DNA of 64,000 nucleotides. Origin: Pseudomonadota bacterium (GTDB lineage Bacteria > Pseudomonadota > Alphaproteobacteria > Rhizobiales > Xanthobacteraceae). Within the stretch, counting starts at the first letter, position 1. Every line of letters starts with the position of its first letter. The stretch lies in the NCBI GenBank assembly GCA_023451825.1, contig JAEXYA010000007.1, positions 19,015-83,014 of the forward strand. Direction: 5' to 3'. The position numbers and the translations under genes are program-made. The notes beneath the pieces were generated by a model, which saw only the letters and a list, made by a program, of their open reading frames with translations, did not search any database and was not told the origin of the DNA. Below, piece after piece: positions 17,894-26,090 of the stretch.

Positions 17894-19075
17894 ATGAAGT
17901 GGCTCAAGGACCGCGACATCGCGATTGTCGGTTTCGCCGACCTTCCGCTGGTGCGCAAAAGCGGGCGCAGCGCGGCGGACATCGCCGGCGAAGTGGTCGG
18001 CAAATTGCTCGCCGACGCAAAGCTGGAGCGCCGCGAGATCGATGGCTTCGCCACCACGTTGGCAATGTCGGAGGCGGCCAATCCGTTCTGGAGCAATCTG
18101 CTGGCCGAGCATCTCGGCCTCGCGCCGCGCTGGTGCCAGGCGACCGATCTCGGTGGTGCTTCCAATATAGGTAATATCGCGCGCGCAGCGGCGGCGATCC
18201 GCGCCGGCATGTGCGAGACGGTGATCTGCATGGGCGCCGATGGCGTGTCGAGCCATGATGCCACCAACCAGACCGGACATCGCACCGAATTCTGCACCCC
18301 GGTCGGCTACAGCGGACCGCCCATTGCCTTCGGGTTGCTGTCATCGGCCTATCACGCCAGATATGGCAATCCTGATATGGCGCTTGCCAAGCTGGCTGTC
18401 GCCCAGCGCGCCGGTGCCGTCGTGAACGACATCGCCTGCGATATTTTCCGCAAGCCGCTAACCGAAGACGACTATCTCAATTCGCGTTTCGTCGCGCATC
18501 CATTGCGGCTGCTGGACAGCGTCATGCGCTGCGATGGCGGTTATGCAGTGCTCGTCACCACCACCGAGCGCGCCCGCGAGCTCGGCTATTCAAAACTGGT
18601 GCATCCGCTTGCCTATCGCGAGATGGTCAATTTCGATCCGGAACAGTCGATCGAGGATATCACCGTGTCCGGTTTCTCGGTGGTCGGGCCCGAAGCCTTG
18701 AGCGATGCCGGTATGCGGCCGGCGGATATCGAGATGCTGGCGCCCTATGACGACTTCCTGATCGCGGTGCTGTTGCAGCTCGAGCAGATCGGCTTCTGCA
18801 AGCCGGGGCAGGCCAGCGCCTTCATCGCCGAGCGCAGCATCGATTTCCGCGGCGACCTGCCGATCAATCCTGGCGGTGGACAGGTCTCGTGCGGCCAGCC
18901 GGGTCTGGCCGGCGGCGGTGTGAATCTCATCGAGGCCTTGAAGCAGTTGTTCGGCGAGGCGGGGGTGCGGCAGAAGGCCGGGGTGTCACGTGTGATGGCG
19001 ACCGGCATCGGCGTCATTCCCTACGCGCGCAATTGGAGCTCCAGCAATGTGATGATCCTGGAGCGATCGGCATGA
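17894..19075 (+). CDS. thiolase-like protein lacking thiolase catalytic residues (second of a pair)
   Basis: A 393-residue paralogue of the thiolase-like protein at 16283, the same length and alignable end to end (for example WLKDRDIAIVGFADLPLVRK, PYDDFLIAVLLQLEQIGFC). It also has GGAS instead of C-A-S-G (residues 87-90), GQPG instead of GHPxG (Q335), and no C-terminal catalytic Cys. The two copies differ at many positions, so this is an old tandem duplication on both sides of the DUF35 gene. A heteromeric complex of the two copies with DUF35 is plausible, because both keep the same dead thiolase site. Its stop overlaps the acyl-CoA ligase start by 4 bp. Confidence 0.8.
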   Translation: MKWLKDRDIAIVGFADLPLVRKSGRSAADIAGEVVGKLLADAKLERREIDGFATTLAMSEAANPFWSNLLAEHLGLAPRWCQATDLGGASNIGNIARAAAAIRAGMCETVICMGADGVSSHDATNQTGHRTEFCTPVGYSGPPIAFGLLSSAYHARYGNPDMALAKLAVAQRAGAVVNDIACDIFRKPLTEDDYLNSRFVAHPLRLLDSVMRCDGGYAVLVTTTERARELGYSKLVHPLAYREMVNFDPEQSIEDITVSGFSVVGPEALSDAGMRPADIEMLAPYDDFLIAVLLQLEQIGFCKPGQASAFIAERSIDFRGDLPINPGGGQVSCGQPGLAGGGVNLIEALKQLFGEAGVRQKAGVSRVMATGIGVIPYARNWSSSNVMILERSA

Positions 19076-20601
19076 GCGACGCAGCGTCGCTGCTGGCGGC
19101 GACATCGTCGGTCGGGCGCCTGTTCGCCGAGCAGGCAAGTCTTCATCCGAACCGGATCGCGGTCGTGGATGGCGCGCGTGAGGTCAGCTATGGCGAACTC
19201 GATGCGCGCGCGAACCGGCTTGCACATCATTTCCACGCGCTTGGAGCGCGGGACGGTGACATTATTGCGATCCTGTCGGAGAACCGGCTCGAATATATCG
19301 AGACGATGCTGGCCTGCGCCAAGCTCGGCTGCGCGCTGGCCTGCCAGAACACACGTCAGACCGCCGAGGAGCTGACGCATTCGGTGGGGTTGACCGAGGC
19401 GCGGATAGGTCTGGTCTCCGAAAAATACTGGGCGACCTGGCAGCAGATCGATCATGCGGTCGATCATCTGCTGGTGTTCGGCGAAGCTTATGAAGCGGCG
19501 CTGGCGGCCGCCGACATGCGTGAGGTCCGGCTCGACATCGCGCCGGAAGCAATCCTTATTGTGCTTTATACGAGCGGCACGACTGGCTTCGCAAAGGGGG
19601 CGATGATCAGCCATCGCGCCCTGCTGGCGCGGACTCTGATCGGCATTGCCGACGCCACCGTCTTCAGCCGTGCCAATTTCATCTGCTGGGCACCGATGTT
19701 CCACATGGCGGGCGCCGACAATGTTGTCGCGACCCTGCTGCTCGGCGGCAAGATCATCACCATGGATGGTTTCGACGCTGAGCGACTGGCCGATATGCTC
19801 GCGCGTGAAAGCGTCGGGCTGCTATCGATGATGCCGGCCACCGCCGCCCGGATGGTCGATGCGCTGCGCGCCGATGGTCGTCGCCCGAAGGAGGTGAAGA
19901 TCGTCGGCAGTATGGCCGATCTTCTGCCTGGGCATCTGATGGCCGAGCTTACCGAGCTCCTGCAAGCGCCTTATCGCAATACATTCGGTTCGACGGAAAC
20001 CGGCCCGGCACCGGCCAGCGCCGGCCGCGTGCCCATCGGCGTCAATCCCGCGTCGCTGTCCAAGGTGCAGAGTTCATTCTGCGAGCTGCGCTTGATCGAC
20101 GCCGACGGGAATGATGTGGCGGACGGAACGCCCGGCGAGGCTCTGGTGCGATGTGCATCGCTGTTCAGCGGCTATCTGAAGCGGCCGGATGCGACTGCAG
20201 ACGAATTCCGCGGCGGCTGGTTTCACATGGGCGACGTGCTCCGCCGCAATCAGGACGGCACGCTCGATTTCGTCGATCGTCGCAAATATCTCATCAAGTC
20301 CGGCGGCGAGAACATTTACCCGGCGGAGATCGAGCGGTTGCTGCTAGCCTCTGCGGATATCGAGGAAGCGATCGTGGTTCGGCAATCCGATGCGCGATGG
20401 GGCGAGGTGCCGGTGGCCTTCGTGGTGCCTGCAGCAGAAGGGCTGAGCGCCGAACAGGTGCTCGATCTGTGCCGCGGCCGGATTGCTTCCTACAAAATTC
20501 CCAAAGCGGTCGTGTTCGTTCGCGCGGACGAGCTGCCTCGCAGCGCCATCGGCAAGATCAGGCGGCACGACCTGGAGAAACGCCTTCAGCAAATCATTTG
20601 A
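19072..20601 (+). CDS. acyl-CoA ligase (AMP-dependent synthetase)
   Basis: A 509-residue ANL-superfamily enzyme that activates a carboxylate through an acyl-AMP. The P-loop-like motif YTSGTTGFAKGAMISH is near residue 165-180, the A5 motif FGSTETGP near 305, GWFHMGD near 385, KSGGENIYPAEIE near 405, and the catalytic lysine in SAIGKIRR near 495. The ATG at 19072 overlaps the previous stop (ATGA) and is the natural start; the frame runs on upstream only as a shadow. The operon therefore has two CoA-activation routes, this ATP-dependent one and the CoA-transferase. The substrate is unknown. Confidence 0.92.
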   Translation: MSDAASLLAATSSVGRLFAEQASLHPNRIAVVDGAREVSYGELDARANRLAHHFHALGARDGDIIAILSENRLEYIETMLACAKLGCALACQNTRQTAEELTHSVGLTEARIGLVSEKYWATWQQIDHAVDHLLVFGEAYEAALAAADMREVRLDIAPEAILIVLYTSGTTGFAKGAMISHRALLARTLIGIADATVFSRANFICWAPMFHMAGADNVVATLLLGGKIITMDGFDAERLADMLARESVGLLSMMPATAARMVDALRADGRRPKEVKIVGSMADLLPGHLMAELTELLQAPYRNTFGSTETGPAPASAGRVPIGVNPASLSKVQSSFCELRLIDADGNDVADGTPGEALVRCASLFSGYLKRPDATADEFRGGWFHMGDVLRRNQDGTLDFVDRRKYLIKSGGENIYPAEIERLLLASADIEEAIVVRQSDARWGEVPVAFVVPAAEGLSAEQVLDLCRGRIASYKIPKAVVFVRADELPRSAIGKIRRHDLEKRLQQII

Positions 20602-20648
20602 GCACAAGGACCGGCGCAAAGCTGGCGTGAAGCGACAGGGAGAGTACG

Positions 20649-21629
20649 ATGAGGATGTTTGAGAGATTGCGCGTTTGCGGGCTCGCAATCCTGCTCGCGG
20701 TGACCGTCGGCGGCAACGGGCCTGCATTTGCGCAATATCCTGATCGTCCAGTGCGCATCATCGTGCCTTTTGGCGCCGGCGGGGGCGTCGATATTCTCGC
20801 GCGCCAGCTGGCGACCCAGTTGCAGAACAGACTTGGCCAAACCTTCGTCGTGGAAAATCGTGGCGGCGCCGGCGGCAATATCGGCATCAAGGCGGTGACG
20901 AAGGCGGATCCCGATGGTTACACCTTGCTGGTCACGTCGGATGCCGTGGTCACCAATCCGGCTTTGTACCGGCCAATCCCTTTCGATCCGATCAAGGAGC
21001 TCGAGCCGGTCGCCGAACTCGGCACTACACCGGATCTGCTGGTGGTGCCGTCGGACTCGCCGATCAAGACTCTCGCAGATCTGATCGCACAGTCGAAAGC
21101 GCAGCCTGGACGCTTCAATTTCGGCAGCGGTGCGCTTGGTGCTTCGCCCCATCTGACGATCGAGCTTCTGATGAAGCGTGGCGACTTCAAGATGGTGCAT
21201 GTGCCGTTTCCGGGAGCGGGGCCGGCGATCAATGCCCTGCTGTCGAAAACCACCGACATGAATGCGGGCAGCTACAGTTCGGTCAAAGGGCAGATCGATA
21301 GCGGCACGGTGCGCGCGCTGTTTCATGCCGGTCCGGAACGTCTGCCTGAGCTTCCCAATGTACCAACCCTGATGGAGTCCGGCTTTCCCGGATTTGTTGC
21401 GGAGACCTTCATGGCGATGTTCGCGCCTGCGGGCACCGATCCTGCCATCATCCAGCGACTGACCAAAGAGGTCACAGACATCCTGGCGATGGCTGATGTC
21501 AAAAAGTCGATCGAGCAGACCGGCCTGCGGATTACCGCGAAGGGCCCGCAGGATCTGCGCAAGCGAATGGATCGCGAGCTTTCAATGTGGGCCGATGCGG
21601 TTTCGCAGATTGGTTTGCAGATCAAATGA
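20649..21629 (+). CDS. Bug-family (TctC-type) periplasmic solute-binding protein
   Basis: A 326-residue Bug protein with a signal peptide ending near AFA (about residue 26). The mature start QYPDRPVRIIVPFGAGGGVD and the ENRGGAGGNIGIKAV motif are standard for the family. It is the last gene of the IclR-linked operon and the second Bug protein in it. The two share the fold and exact length but differ widely, so they probably bind different acids or serve different partners. GGGAGAG precedes the ATG. It is convergent with the following LysR gene, 34 bp away. No membrane partner is in the window. Confidence 0.92.
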   Translation: MRMFERLRVCGLAILLAVTVGGNGPAFAQYPDRPVRIIVPFGAGGGVDILARQLATQLQNRLGQTFVVENRGGAGGNIGIKAVTKADPDGYTLLVTSDAVVTNPALYRPIPFDPIKELEPVAELGTTPDLLVVPSDSPIKTLADLIAQSKAQPGRFNFGSGALGASPHLTIELLMKRGDFKMVHVPFPGAGPAINALLSKTTDMNAGSYSSVKGQIDSGTVRALFHAGPERLPELPNVPTLMESGFPGFVAETFMAMFAPAGTDPAIIQRLTKEVTDILAMADVKKSIEQTGLRITAKGPQDLRKRMDRELSMWADAVSQIGLQIK

Positions 21630-21663
21630 GGTCACGCCACCGATGAGCGAGGACGCCGCAGGT

Positions 21664-22641
21664 TCACTCTGCTGCGGCTTGCAGCAGGTCGCGGCCTTCG
21701 TCCGGTTCGACCAGTGCAACGCCCTGCCACTCGCCCGACAGGACGAGCGTTCGCGCGGTGTCCTGCAATTCGATCGCGACGGCCGACGCTGCCGGCGACA
21801 GCAGTGTCTTCGCGATCGAATAGACGTAGTTGCGTCGGGCAATTTTCGCATCGGCGATGCTCAGCGCTCGCCAATGCTTGCCGCGCTCGCCCTCGTGGCG
21901 GAGTGCGGACATCGGCTTGATCGTCAGGCCCATGCCGTCATAGACGCAATTCATCAGAAGTGCCAGGGAGTCGATCTCCGCCACGACATGGGGCGTCAAA
22001 TCTCTACGTTCAAATTCCGCCACGACGCGTCGACGCAATCCGTGCGTGCCAGTGGGCAGAATAAGTGGAAGCTTGGCGACCTCAGCTACCGTGATGCTGG
22101 TTTGCCCGGCCGGGACGAGTTTGCTGTCCTTCGGCAGCAGAACGAAGAGCTCCTCATAGAGGAGAGGGACTGCATCAAGCTTGGTTGAAACATCGTTCGT
22201 AAAGAGAATGGCAAGATCGAGCTGACCGAGCCGCATCATCTGGGCAATGTGTCCACTCATGCCCTCGACGACATTCAGCAAGATGCCCGGATACTTTTCG
22301 TGGATGCGCCGCATCAGGGGGAGTCCGAGTGCGACCAGGGTTGTCGAGGGAAGACCGAGCGAAACCATGCCACGGACTTCGCCAGCCTCTTGCCGCGCGA
22401 TCGATAGTGCCTGATCGAGCTGGCGCAGCATGAAGCGGGCGTGGTGATAGAGCGCCAATCCATTGTCGGTTGGCGTGACACCTTTTGCCGATCGATGCAG
22501 CAGCGGCTTGCCGACTTCGTCCTCCAGCTTGGCGAGCTGCTGGCTCAGCGCCGGCTGGGCGACGAACAGGCATCGCGACGCTTTCGACAGGCTGCCGCTT
22601 TCGACGATCTGGGCGAAATAACGTAACTGGCGCAGATCCAT
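21664..22641 (-). CDS. LysR-family transcriptional regulator
   Basis: A 325-residue LysR protein. The N-terminal helix-turn-helix is residues 1-60 (MDLRQLRYFAQIVESGSLSK, FVAQPALSQQLAKLE), followed by a type-2 periplasmic-binding fold for the inducer (about 90-300: GMVSLGLPSTTL, LPLILPTGTHGLRRRV). The ATG at 22641 begins the canonical MDLRQLRYF; a longer TTG start would add only non-conserved residues. It is divergent from the aldehyde dehydrogenase that opens the long 22.8-40.1 kb gene run. A perfect T-N11-A palindrome lies between the two starts, so it is the probable regulator of that run. Confidence 0.93.
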   Translation of the reverse strand: MDLRQLRYFAQIVESGSLSKASRCLFVAQPALSQQLAKLEDEVGKPLLHRSAKGVTPTDNGLALYHHARFMLRQLDQALSIARQEAGEVRGMVSLGLPSTTLVALGLPLMRRIHEKYPGILLNVVEGMSGHIAQMMRLGQLDLAILFTNDVSTKLDAVPLLYEELFVLLPKDSKLVPAGQTSITVAEVAKLPLILPTGTHGLRRRVVAEFERRDLTPHVVAEIDSLALLMNCVYDGMGLTIKPMSALRHEGERGKHWRALSIADAKIARRNYVYSIAKTLLSPAASAVAIELQDTARTLVLSGEWQGVALVEPDEGRDLLQAAAE

Positions 22642-22674
22642 GCTGGGACATCCGGAAAGCTTGAGAAGAGGCTG

Positions 22675-22695
22675 GGTATATCGTCGCCTTATACC
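22675..22695. promoter_or_regulatory. putative LysR operator (GGTATA-N9-TATACC)
   Basis: The 139-bp gap between the divergent LysR and aldehyde dehydrogenase genes holds GGTATA, nine bases, then TATACC, a perfect 6-bp-arm inverted repeat. It contains the T-N11-A core (TAT-N11-ATA) expected of LysR recognition sites. It starts 34 bp upstream of the lysR ATG and ends 85 bp upstream of the dehydrogenase ATG. Identification as the binding site is inference from motif and position. Confidence 0.6.
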
Positions 22696-22780
22696 ACCCA
22701 ATCCAAATCAGTATTTTCGCTTATGTCAATTCAGTTCTAAGCCGCAGGAGGAACTTGGAAATCCTCAGGAGTAGGACGCA

Positions 22781-24232
22781 ATGGCGGGTGCCTCGGCCCA
22801 GCAACGTTCAGCAGATCTACCGGCCTGTCAGCTGCTCATGGGCGGCCAGTGGGTGACGGGAGAGAAAGCTGTGCCGGTGATGGACAAGTTCCGTCTCGTG
22901 CCGTTCTTGCAGGCGGAATTGCCGTCGCGGGAGCAACTCACCGATTGCGTGGTTGCGGCCGATGCCGCGTTCCAAGCCAGCACGCTGACACCACATGAGC
23001 GGGGTGCCATTCTTGAGCGCGCCGCGGCCTTGATTGAAAAGCGCGCTTCGGAGCTTGCGGATGTGCTTGGCAAGGAAGCCGGCTTTCCGCGTCGAGACGC
23101 GATGGGCGAGGTGCAGCGCACTGCCAACACATTCCGCTTGTCGGCCGAAGAAGCGCGAAACTTTCGCGGTCACACGGTTCCGATTGAAGGCGCCGCCGGA
23201 CAGGCAGGACGCCTTGGTTTCACGCTGCGCGTTCCGCTGGGCGTAATCTGCGCCATCACACCATTCAATGCGCCGCTCAACACAGTCGCGCACAAGGTCG
23301 GGCCAGCACTCGCGGCCGGCAATGCACTCGTGCTGAAGCCGTCGCTCCATACGCCGATGTCGTCCTGCATCATGGCGGAGTGCCTGCTAGAAGCCGGCTT
23401 GCCGGCGGGATTGATGTCGGTTGTGCATGGCGATGCCGAAGTCGCCACCTGGCTGCTCGAGGAGCCGCTGGTCCGCTTCTATGCTTTCACCGGCAGCACG
23501 GAAGTTGGGCGCGCTATCCAGGCTGCGGCGGGGCTTCGCCGGACGCAGATGGAATTGGGCTCCATCGCTCATTGCATCATCTGCGACGATGCTGACCTCG
23601 ACGTGGCGCTACCAAAAGTCATCAATGCAAGCTATCGCAAGGCAGGGCAGGTCTGTACCTCGATCCAGATGCTGCTCGTGCAACGGCCGCTGCTCGACAA
23701 GGTCATCGATCGCCTTGTGCCGATGGCGAAGGCGCTGCCTTACGGCGATCCCGCCGACGAGAAAACCGTGGTGGGGCCGGTGATCAGCGAGGCATCTGCC
23801 AAGCGCATCGAATCCTGGATCGCCCATGCCGTCGAGCGCGGGGCGCGTCTGCTGGTGAGCGGCGAGCGCAAGGGCGCTGTCGTGCCGCCGGCATTGTTGA
23901 CCGATGTCAGCCCAAGCACACCGCTTGGTTGTCAGGAAGTCTTCGGGCCGGTGCTGTGCATCGCTCCATTTGATGCCATCGATGATGCCATTGCCCGTGT
24001 GAACGCGACGCCTTACGGCCTCGCCACCGGCATATTCACCAAACGCATTGATGTTGCATTGCAGGCGGCTCAAAAGCTGCAAGTCGGGGGCGTCCACATC
24101 AACGAGACCCCGAGTTCACGCGTCGATGTCATGCCGTATGGCGGCTCGAAGGACAGCGGTTTCGGGCGAGAAGGCCCGCATTACGCTATCCGCGAGATGA
24201 GCGAAGAACGTATGATCACCATTCTGGCTTAA
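22781..24232 (+). CDS. NAD(P)-dependent aldehyde dehydrogenase
   Basis: A 483-residue aldehyde dehydrogenase superfamily enzyme. The general-base Glu lies in MELGSIAHCIICDDADLD (near residue 255) and the nucleophilic Cys in KAGQVCTS (near 290). The Rossmann motif is FTGSTEVGRAI and the C-terminal EVFGPVLC is present. It oxidises an aldehyde to an acid using NAD or NADP. The ThDP enzyme that follows could supply an aldehyde by 2-oxo-acid decarboxylation, and the pairing suggests a 2-oxo acid to aldehyde to acid route. It is the first gene of the LysR-linked run; the start follows TCAGGAG-containing sequence. The exact substrate is not deducible. Confidence 0.92.
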   Translation: MAGASAQQRSADLPACQLLMGGQWVTGEKAVPVMDKFRLVPFLQAELPSREQLTDCVVAADAAFQASTLTPHERGAILERAAALIEKRASELADVLGKEAGFPRRDAMGEVQRTANTFRLSAEEARNFRGHTVPIEGAAGQAGRLGFTLRVPLGVICAITPFNAPLNTVAHKVGPALAAGNALVLKPSLHTPMSSCIMAECLLEAGLPAGLMSVVHGDAEVATWLLEEPLVRFYAFTGSTEVGRAIQAAAGLRRTQMELGSIAHCIICDDADLDVALPKVINASYRKAGQVCTSIQMLLVQRPLLDKVIDRLVPMAKALPYGDPADEKTVVGPVISEASAKRIESWIAHAVERGARLLVSGERKGAVVPPALLTDVSPSTPLGCQEVFGPVLCIAPFDAIDDAIARVNATPYGLATGIFTKRIDVALQAAQKLQVGGVHINETPSSRVDVMPYGGSKDSGFGREGPHYAIREMSEERMITILA

Positions 24233-24264
24233 CGGCCTGTGATCAAAGGAATTGGGAGTGAGAC

Positions 24265-26055
24265 ATGGCTAAGATGAAGGGCGGCGAAGTCATCGCCGAA
24301 TATCTCGTCAAGCAAAAGGTGCCCTTCGTTTTCGGGATCTGCGGGCATGGCAATGTCGGCATTCTCGACGCGCTGCATGCAAATCGCGACAAGATCAAGC
24401 TGGTGTCGCCGCGCCACGAGCAGTGCGCAGGTCATATGGCTGACGCCTATTTCCGCGTGAAGCACCAGCCCGTCGCGACCTTGACGTCAACAGGTCCGGG
24501 CTCCGCCAATATGGTGATGTCGCTGGCAACAGCGCTGTCGGACTCCTCCACCTTTATGGCGATCACGGCGAATGTGCCGACCTCGCAGGCCAATCGTGCC
24601 CCGTTCCAGGAGCTGTATGCGCATAACCAGGCGGACTTCGCCCAGGTGTTGCGTCCGGTCGTGAAGCGCTCGTTCCAGCCGAGCCGCGTCGATATGCTGC
24701 CGCTGGCGCTGCGTCAGGGCTTTGACACGATGGTTACCGGCCGTCCAGGACCGGTAAATCTCGATATCCCTTACAACGTCTTCCAGGAGGAAGATGATGT
24801 TGAACTGCCGGCGCTATCGCACACGCATGGTAAGCATCGTCCGAGCGCCAGCGAAGGCGACGTAGCAGCGGCGCTCGATCTGCTGTCGCGGGCGAAACGT
24901 CCGGTGTTCTTTATCGGCCATGGCACCACGCTTGCCGAAGCCGGCCCGGAAATCACCGAACTGCAGCAGACGCTCGGCATTCCCGTCATCACATCGCCGA
25001 ACGGCATGGGCTGCGTACCTTCGGACGATCCGCTGACGCTCGGTTTCATTGGACGGAACGGTGCCTATCCCGCCAATCAGGCCGGTCGGTTCTCGGATCT
25101 CGTGATCTGCATCGGCACGCGCTTCGATGATCGCTCGTCGTCGAGCTGGCATGCCGGTTATTCCTGGAATTTCCCGAACACCAAACTGCTGCAGGTCGAT
25201 ATCGACCCCGCCGAACTCGGCCGCAATTATCCGCCGACCCTGGGCATCATTGCCGATGCCAAGGTGTTTGCGGCGCAGCTGCTTGCCGGGCTCGGCAAGC
25301 GCAAGGAAATCGCGCGCGAGAATTTCGGCGACTGGCGCGAGGAAGTCGCCGGTTGGGTGGCCGAATGGGAAAAGTTCATCCGTCCGAATTTCTCGTCGGT
25401 GACGACGCCGATCCGTCCGGAATATGTTGTCGGCGCGCTGCTCGATGTTCTGCCCGATGACGTGATCCTGTCGCTGGACTCCGGCGTACACCACAACTGG
25501 TTTATGCAGTTCTGGAAGCCGAAGCGCACGCAGAGCATGCTCAATAGCTGGGGCTATTCGTCCATGGGCTTTGGTGTCTGCGGCGTGCTCGGCGCGCAGC
25601 TCGCTGCACCCGATCGTCCCTGCGTCGCGGTGGTCGGCGACGGCGGTTTCATGATGGCGCCTTATGTGGTCGCCACTGCCGTCGAATATGATCTGCCCTG
25701 CATCTGGATCGTCTGGAACAACTTTGCATGGGGCGCGATCCGCGACCTGCAATATGGCCTGTTCGAAGGCCGTGAGCTCGGCACCGCCTTCTACAAGGGC
25801 AATCAGGGCCCCGGCGGTGATCGCTACAATCCGGACTTCGCGGCGTGGGCCCGCGCATGCGGCGCAGACGGCGTGACCGTCACCCGCAGCGAGGATCTGC
25901 GCGGCGCTGTTGAAACTGCCATCAAAAACCGTCGGCCATGCGTGATCGATCTGCATGTCGACTCAGAAGTGCGGCCGCCATCGACCGGTACATGGGAGTT
26001 GCCTCCCATTCCTTACAAGGAACCGATCTTCGGCAAACCGCACCGTACGACTTGA
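24265..26055 (+). CDS. thiamine diphosphate-dependent enzyme (acetolactate synthase / decarboxylase-like)
   Basis: A 596-residue ThDP enzyme with the three-domain layout of the acetohydroxyacid synthase/pyruvate decarboxylase family. The N-terminal Pyr domain has the cofactor-activating Glu in SPRHEQCAGHMADAY (about residue 52). A central domain spans about 200-340. The C-terminal PP domain has the Mg/ThDP-binding GDGGFMMAPY...NN pattern near 455-485. Family members include acetolactate synthases, benzoylformate decarboxylase, sulfoacetaldehyde acetyltransferase and oxalyl-CoA decarboxylase; sequence reading cannot choose. Lying between an aldehyde dehydrogenase and an ABC transporter, a catabolic 2-oxo-acid decarboxylase or lyase is more likely than a branched-chain biosynthetic role. 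Confidence 0.85.
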   Translation: MAKMKGGEVIAEYLVKQKVPFVFGICGHGNVGILDALHANRDKIKLVSPRHEQCAGHMADAYFRVKHQPVATLTSTGPGSANMVMSLATALSDSSTFMAITANVPTSQANRAPFQELYAHNQADFAQVLRPVVKRSFQPSRVDMLPLALRQGFDTMVTGRPGPVNLDIPYNVFQEEDDVELPALSHTHGKHRPSASEGDVAAALDLLSRAKRPVFFIGHGTTLAEAGPEITELQQTLGIPVITSPNGMGCVPSDDPLTLGFIGRNGAYPANQAGRFSDLVICIGTRFDDRSSSSWHAGYSWNFPNTKLLQVDIDPAELGRNYPPTLGIIADAKVFAAQLLAGLGKRKEIARENFGDWREEVAGWVAEWEKFIRPNFSSVTTPIRPEYVVGALLDVLPDDVILSLDSGVHHNWFMQFWKPKRTQSMLNSWGYSSMGFGVCGVLGAQLAAPDRPCVAVVGDGGFMMAPYVVATAVEYDLPCIWIVWNNFAWGAIRDLQYGLFEGRELGTAFYKGNQGPGGDRYNPDFAAWARACGADGVTVTRSEDLRGAVETAIKNRRPCVIDLHVDSEVRPPSTGTWELPPIPYKEPIFGKPHRTT

Positions 26056-26090
26056 CAACAACGACACAAAAGAACCTGGGAGGAAAAGCG

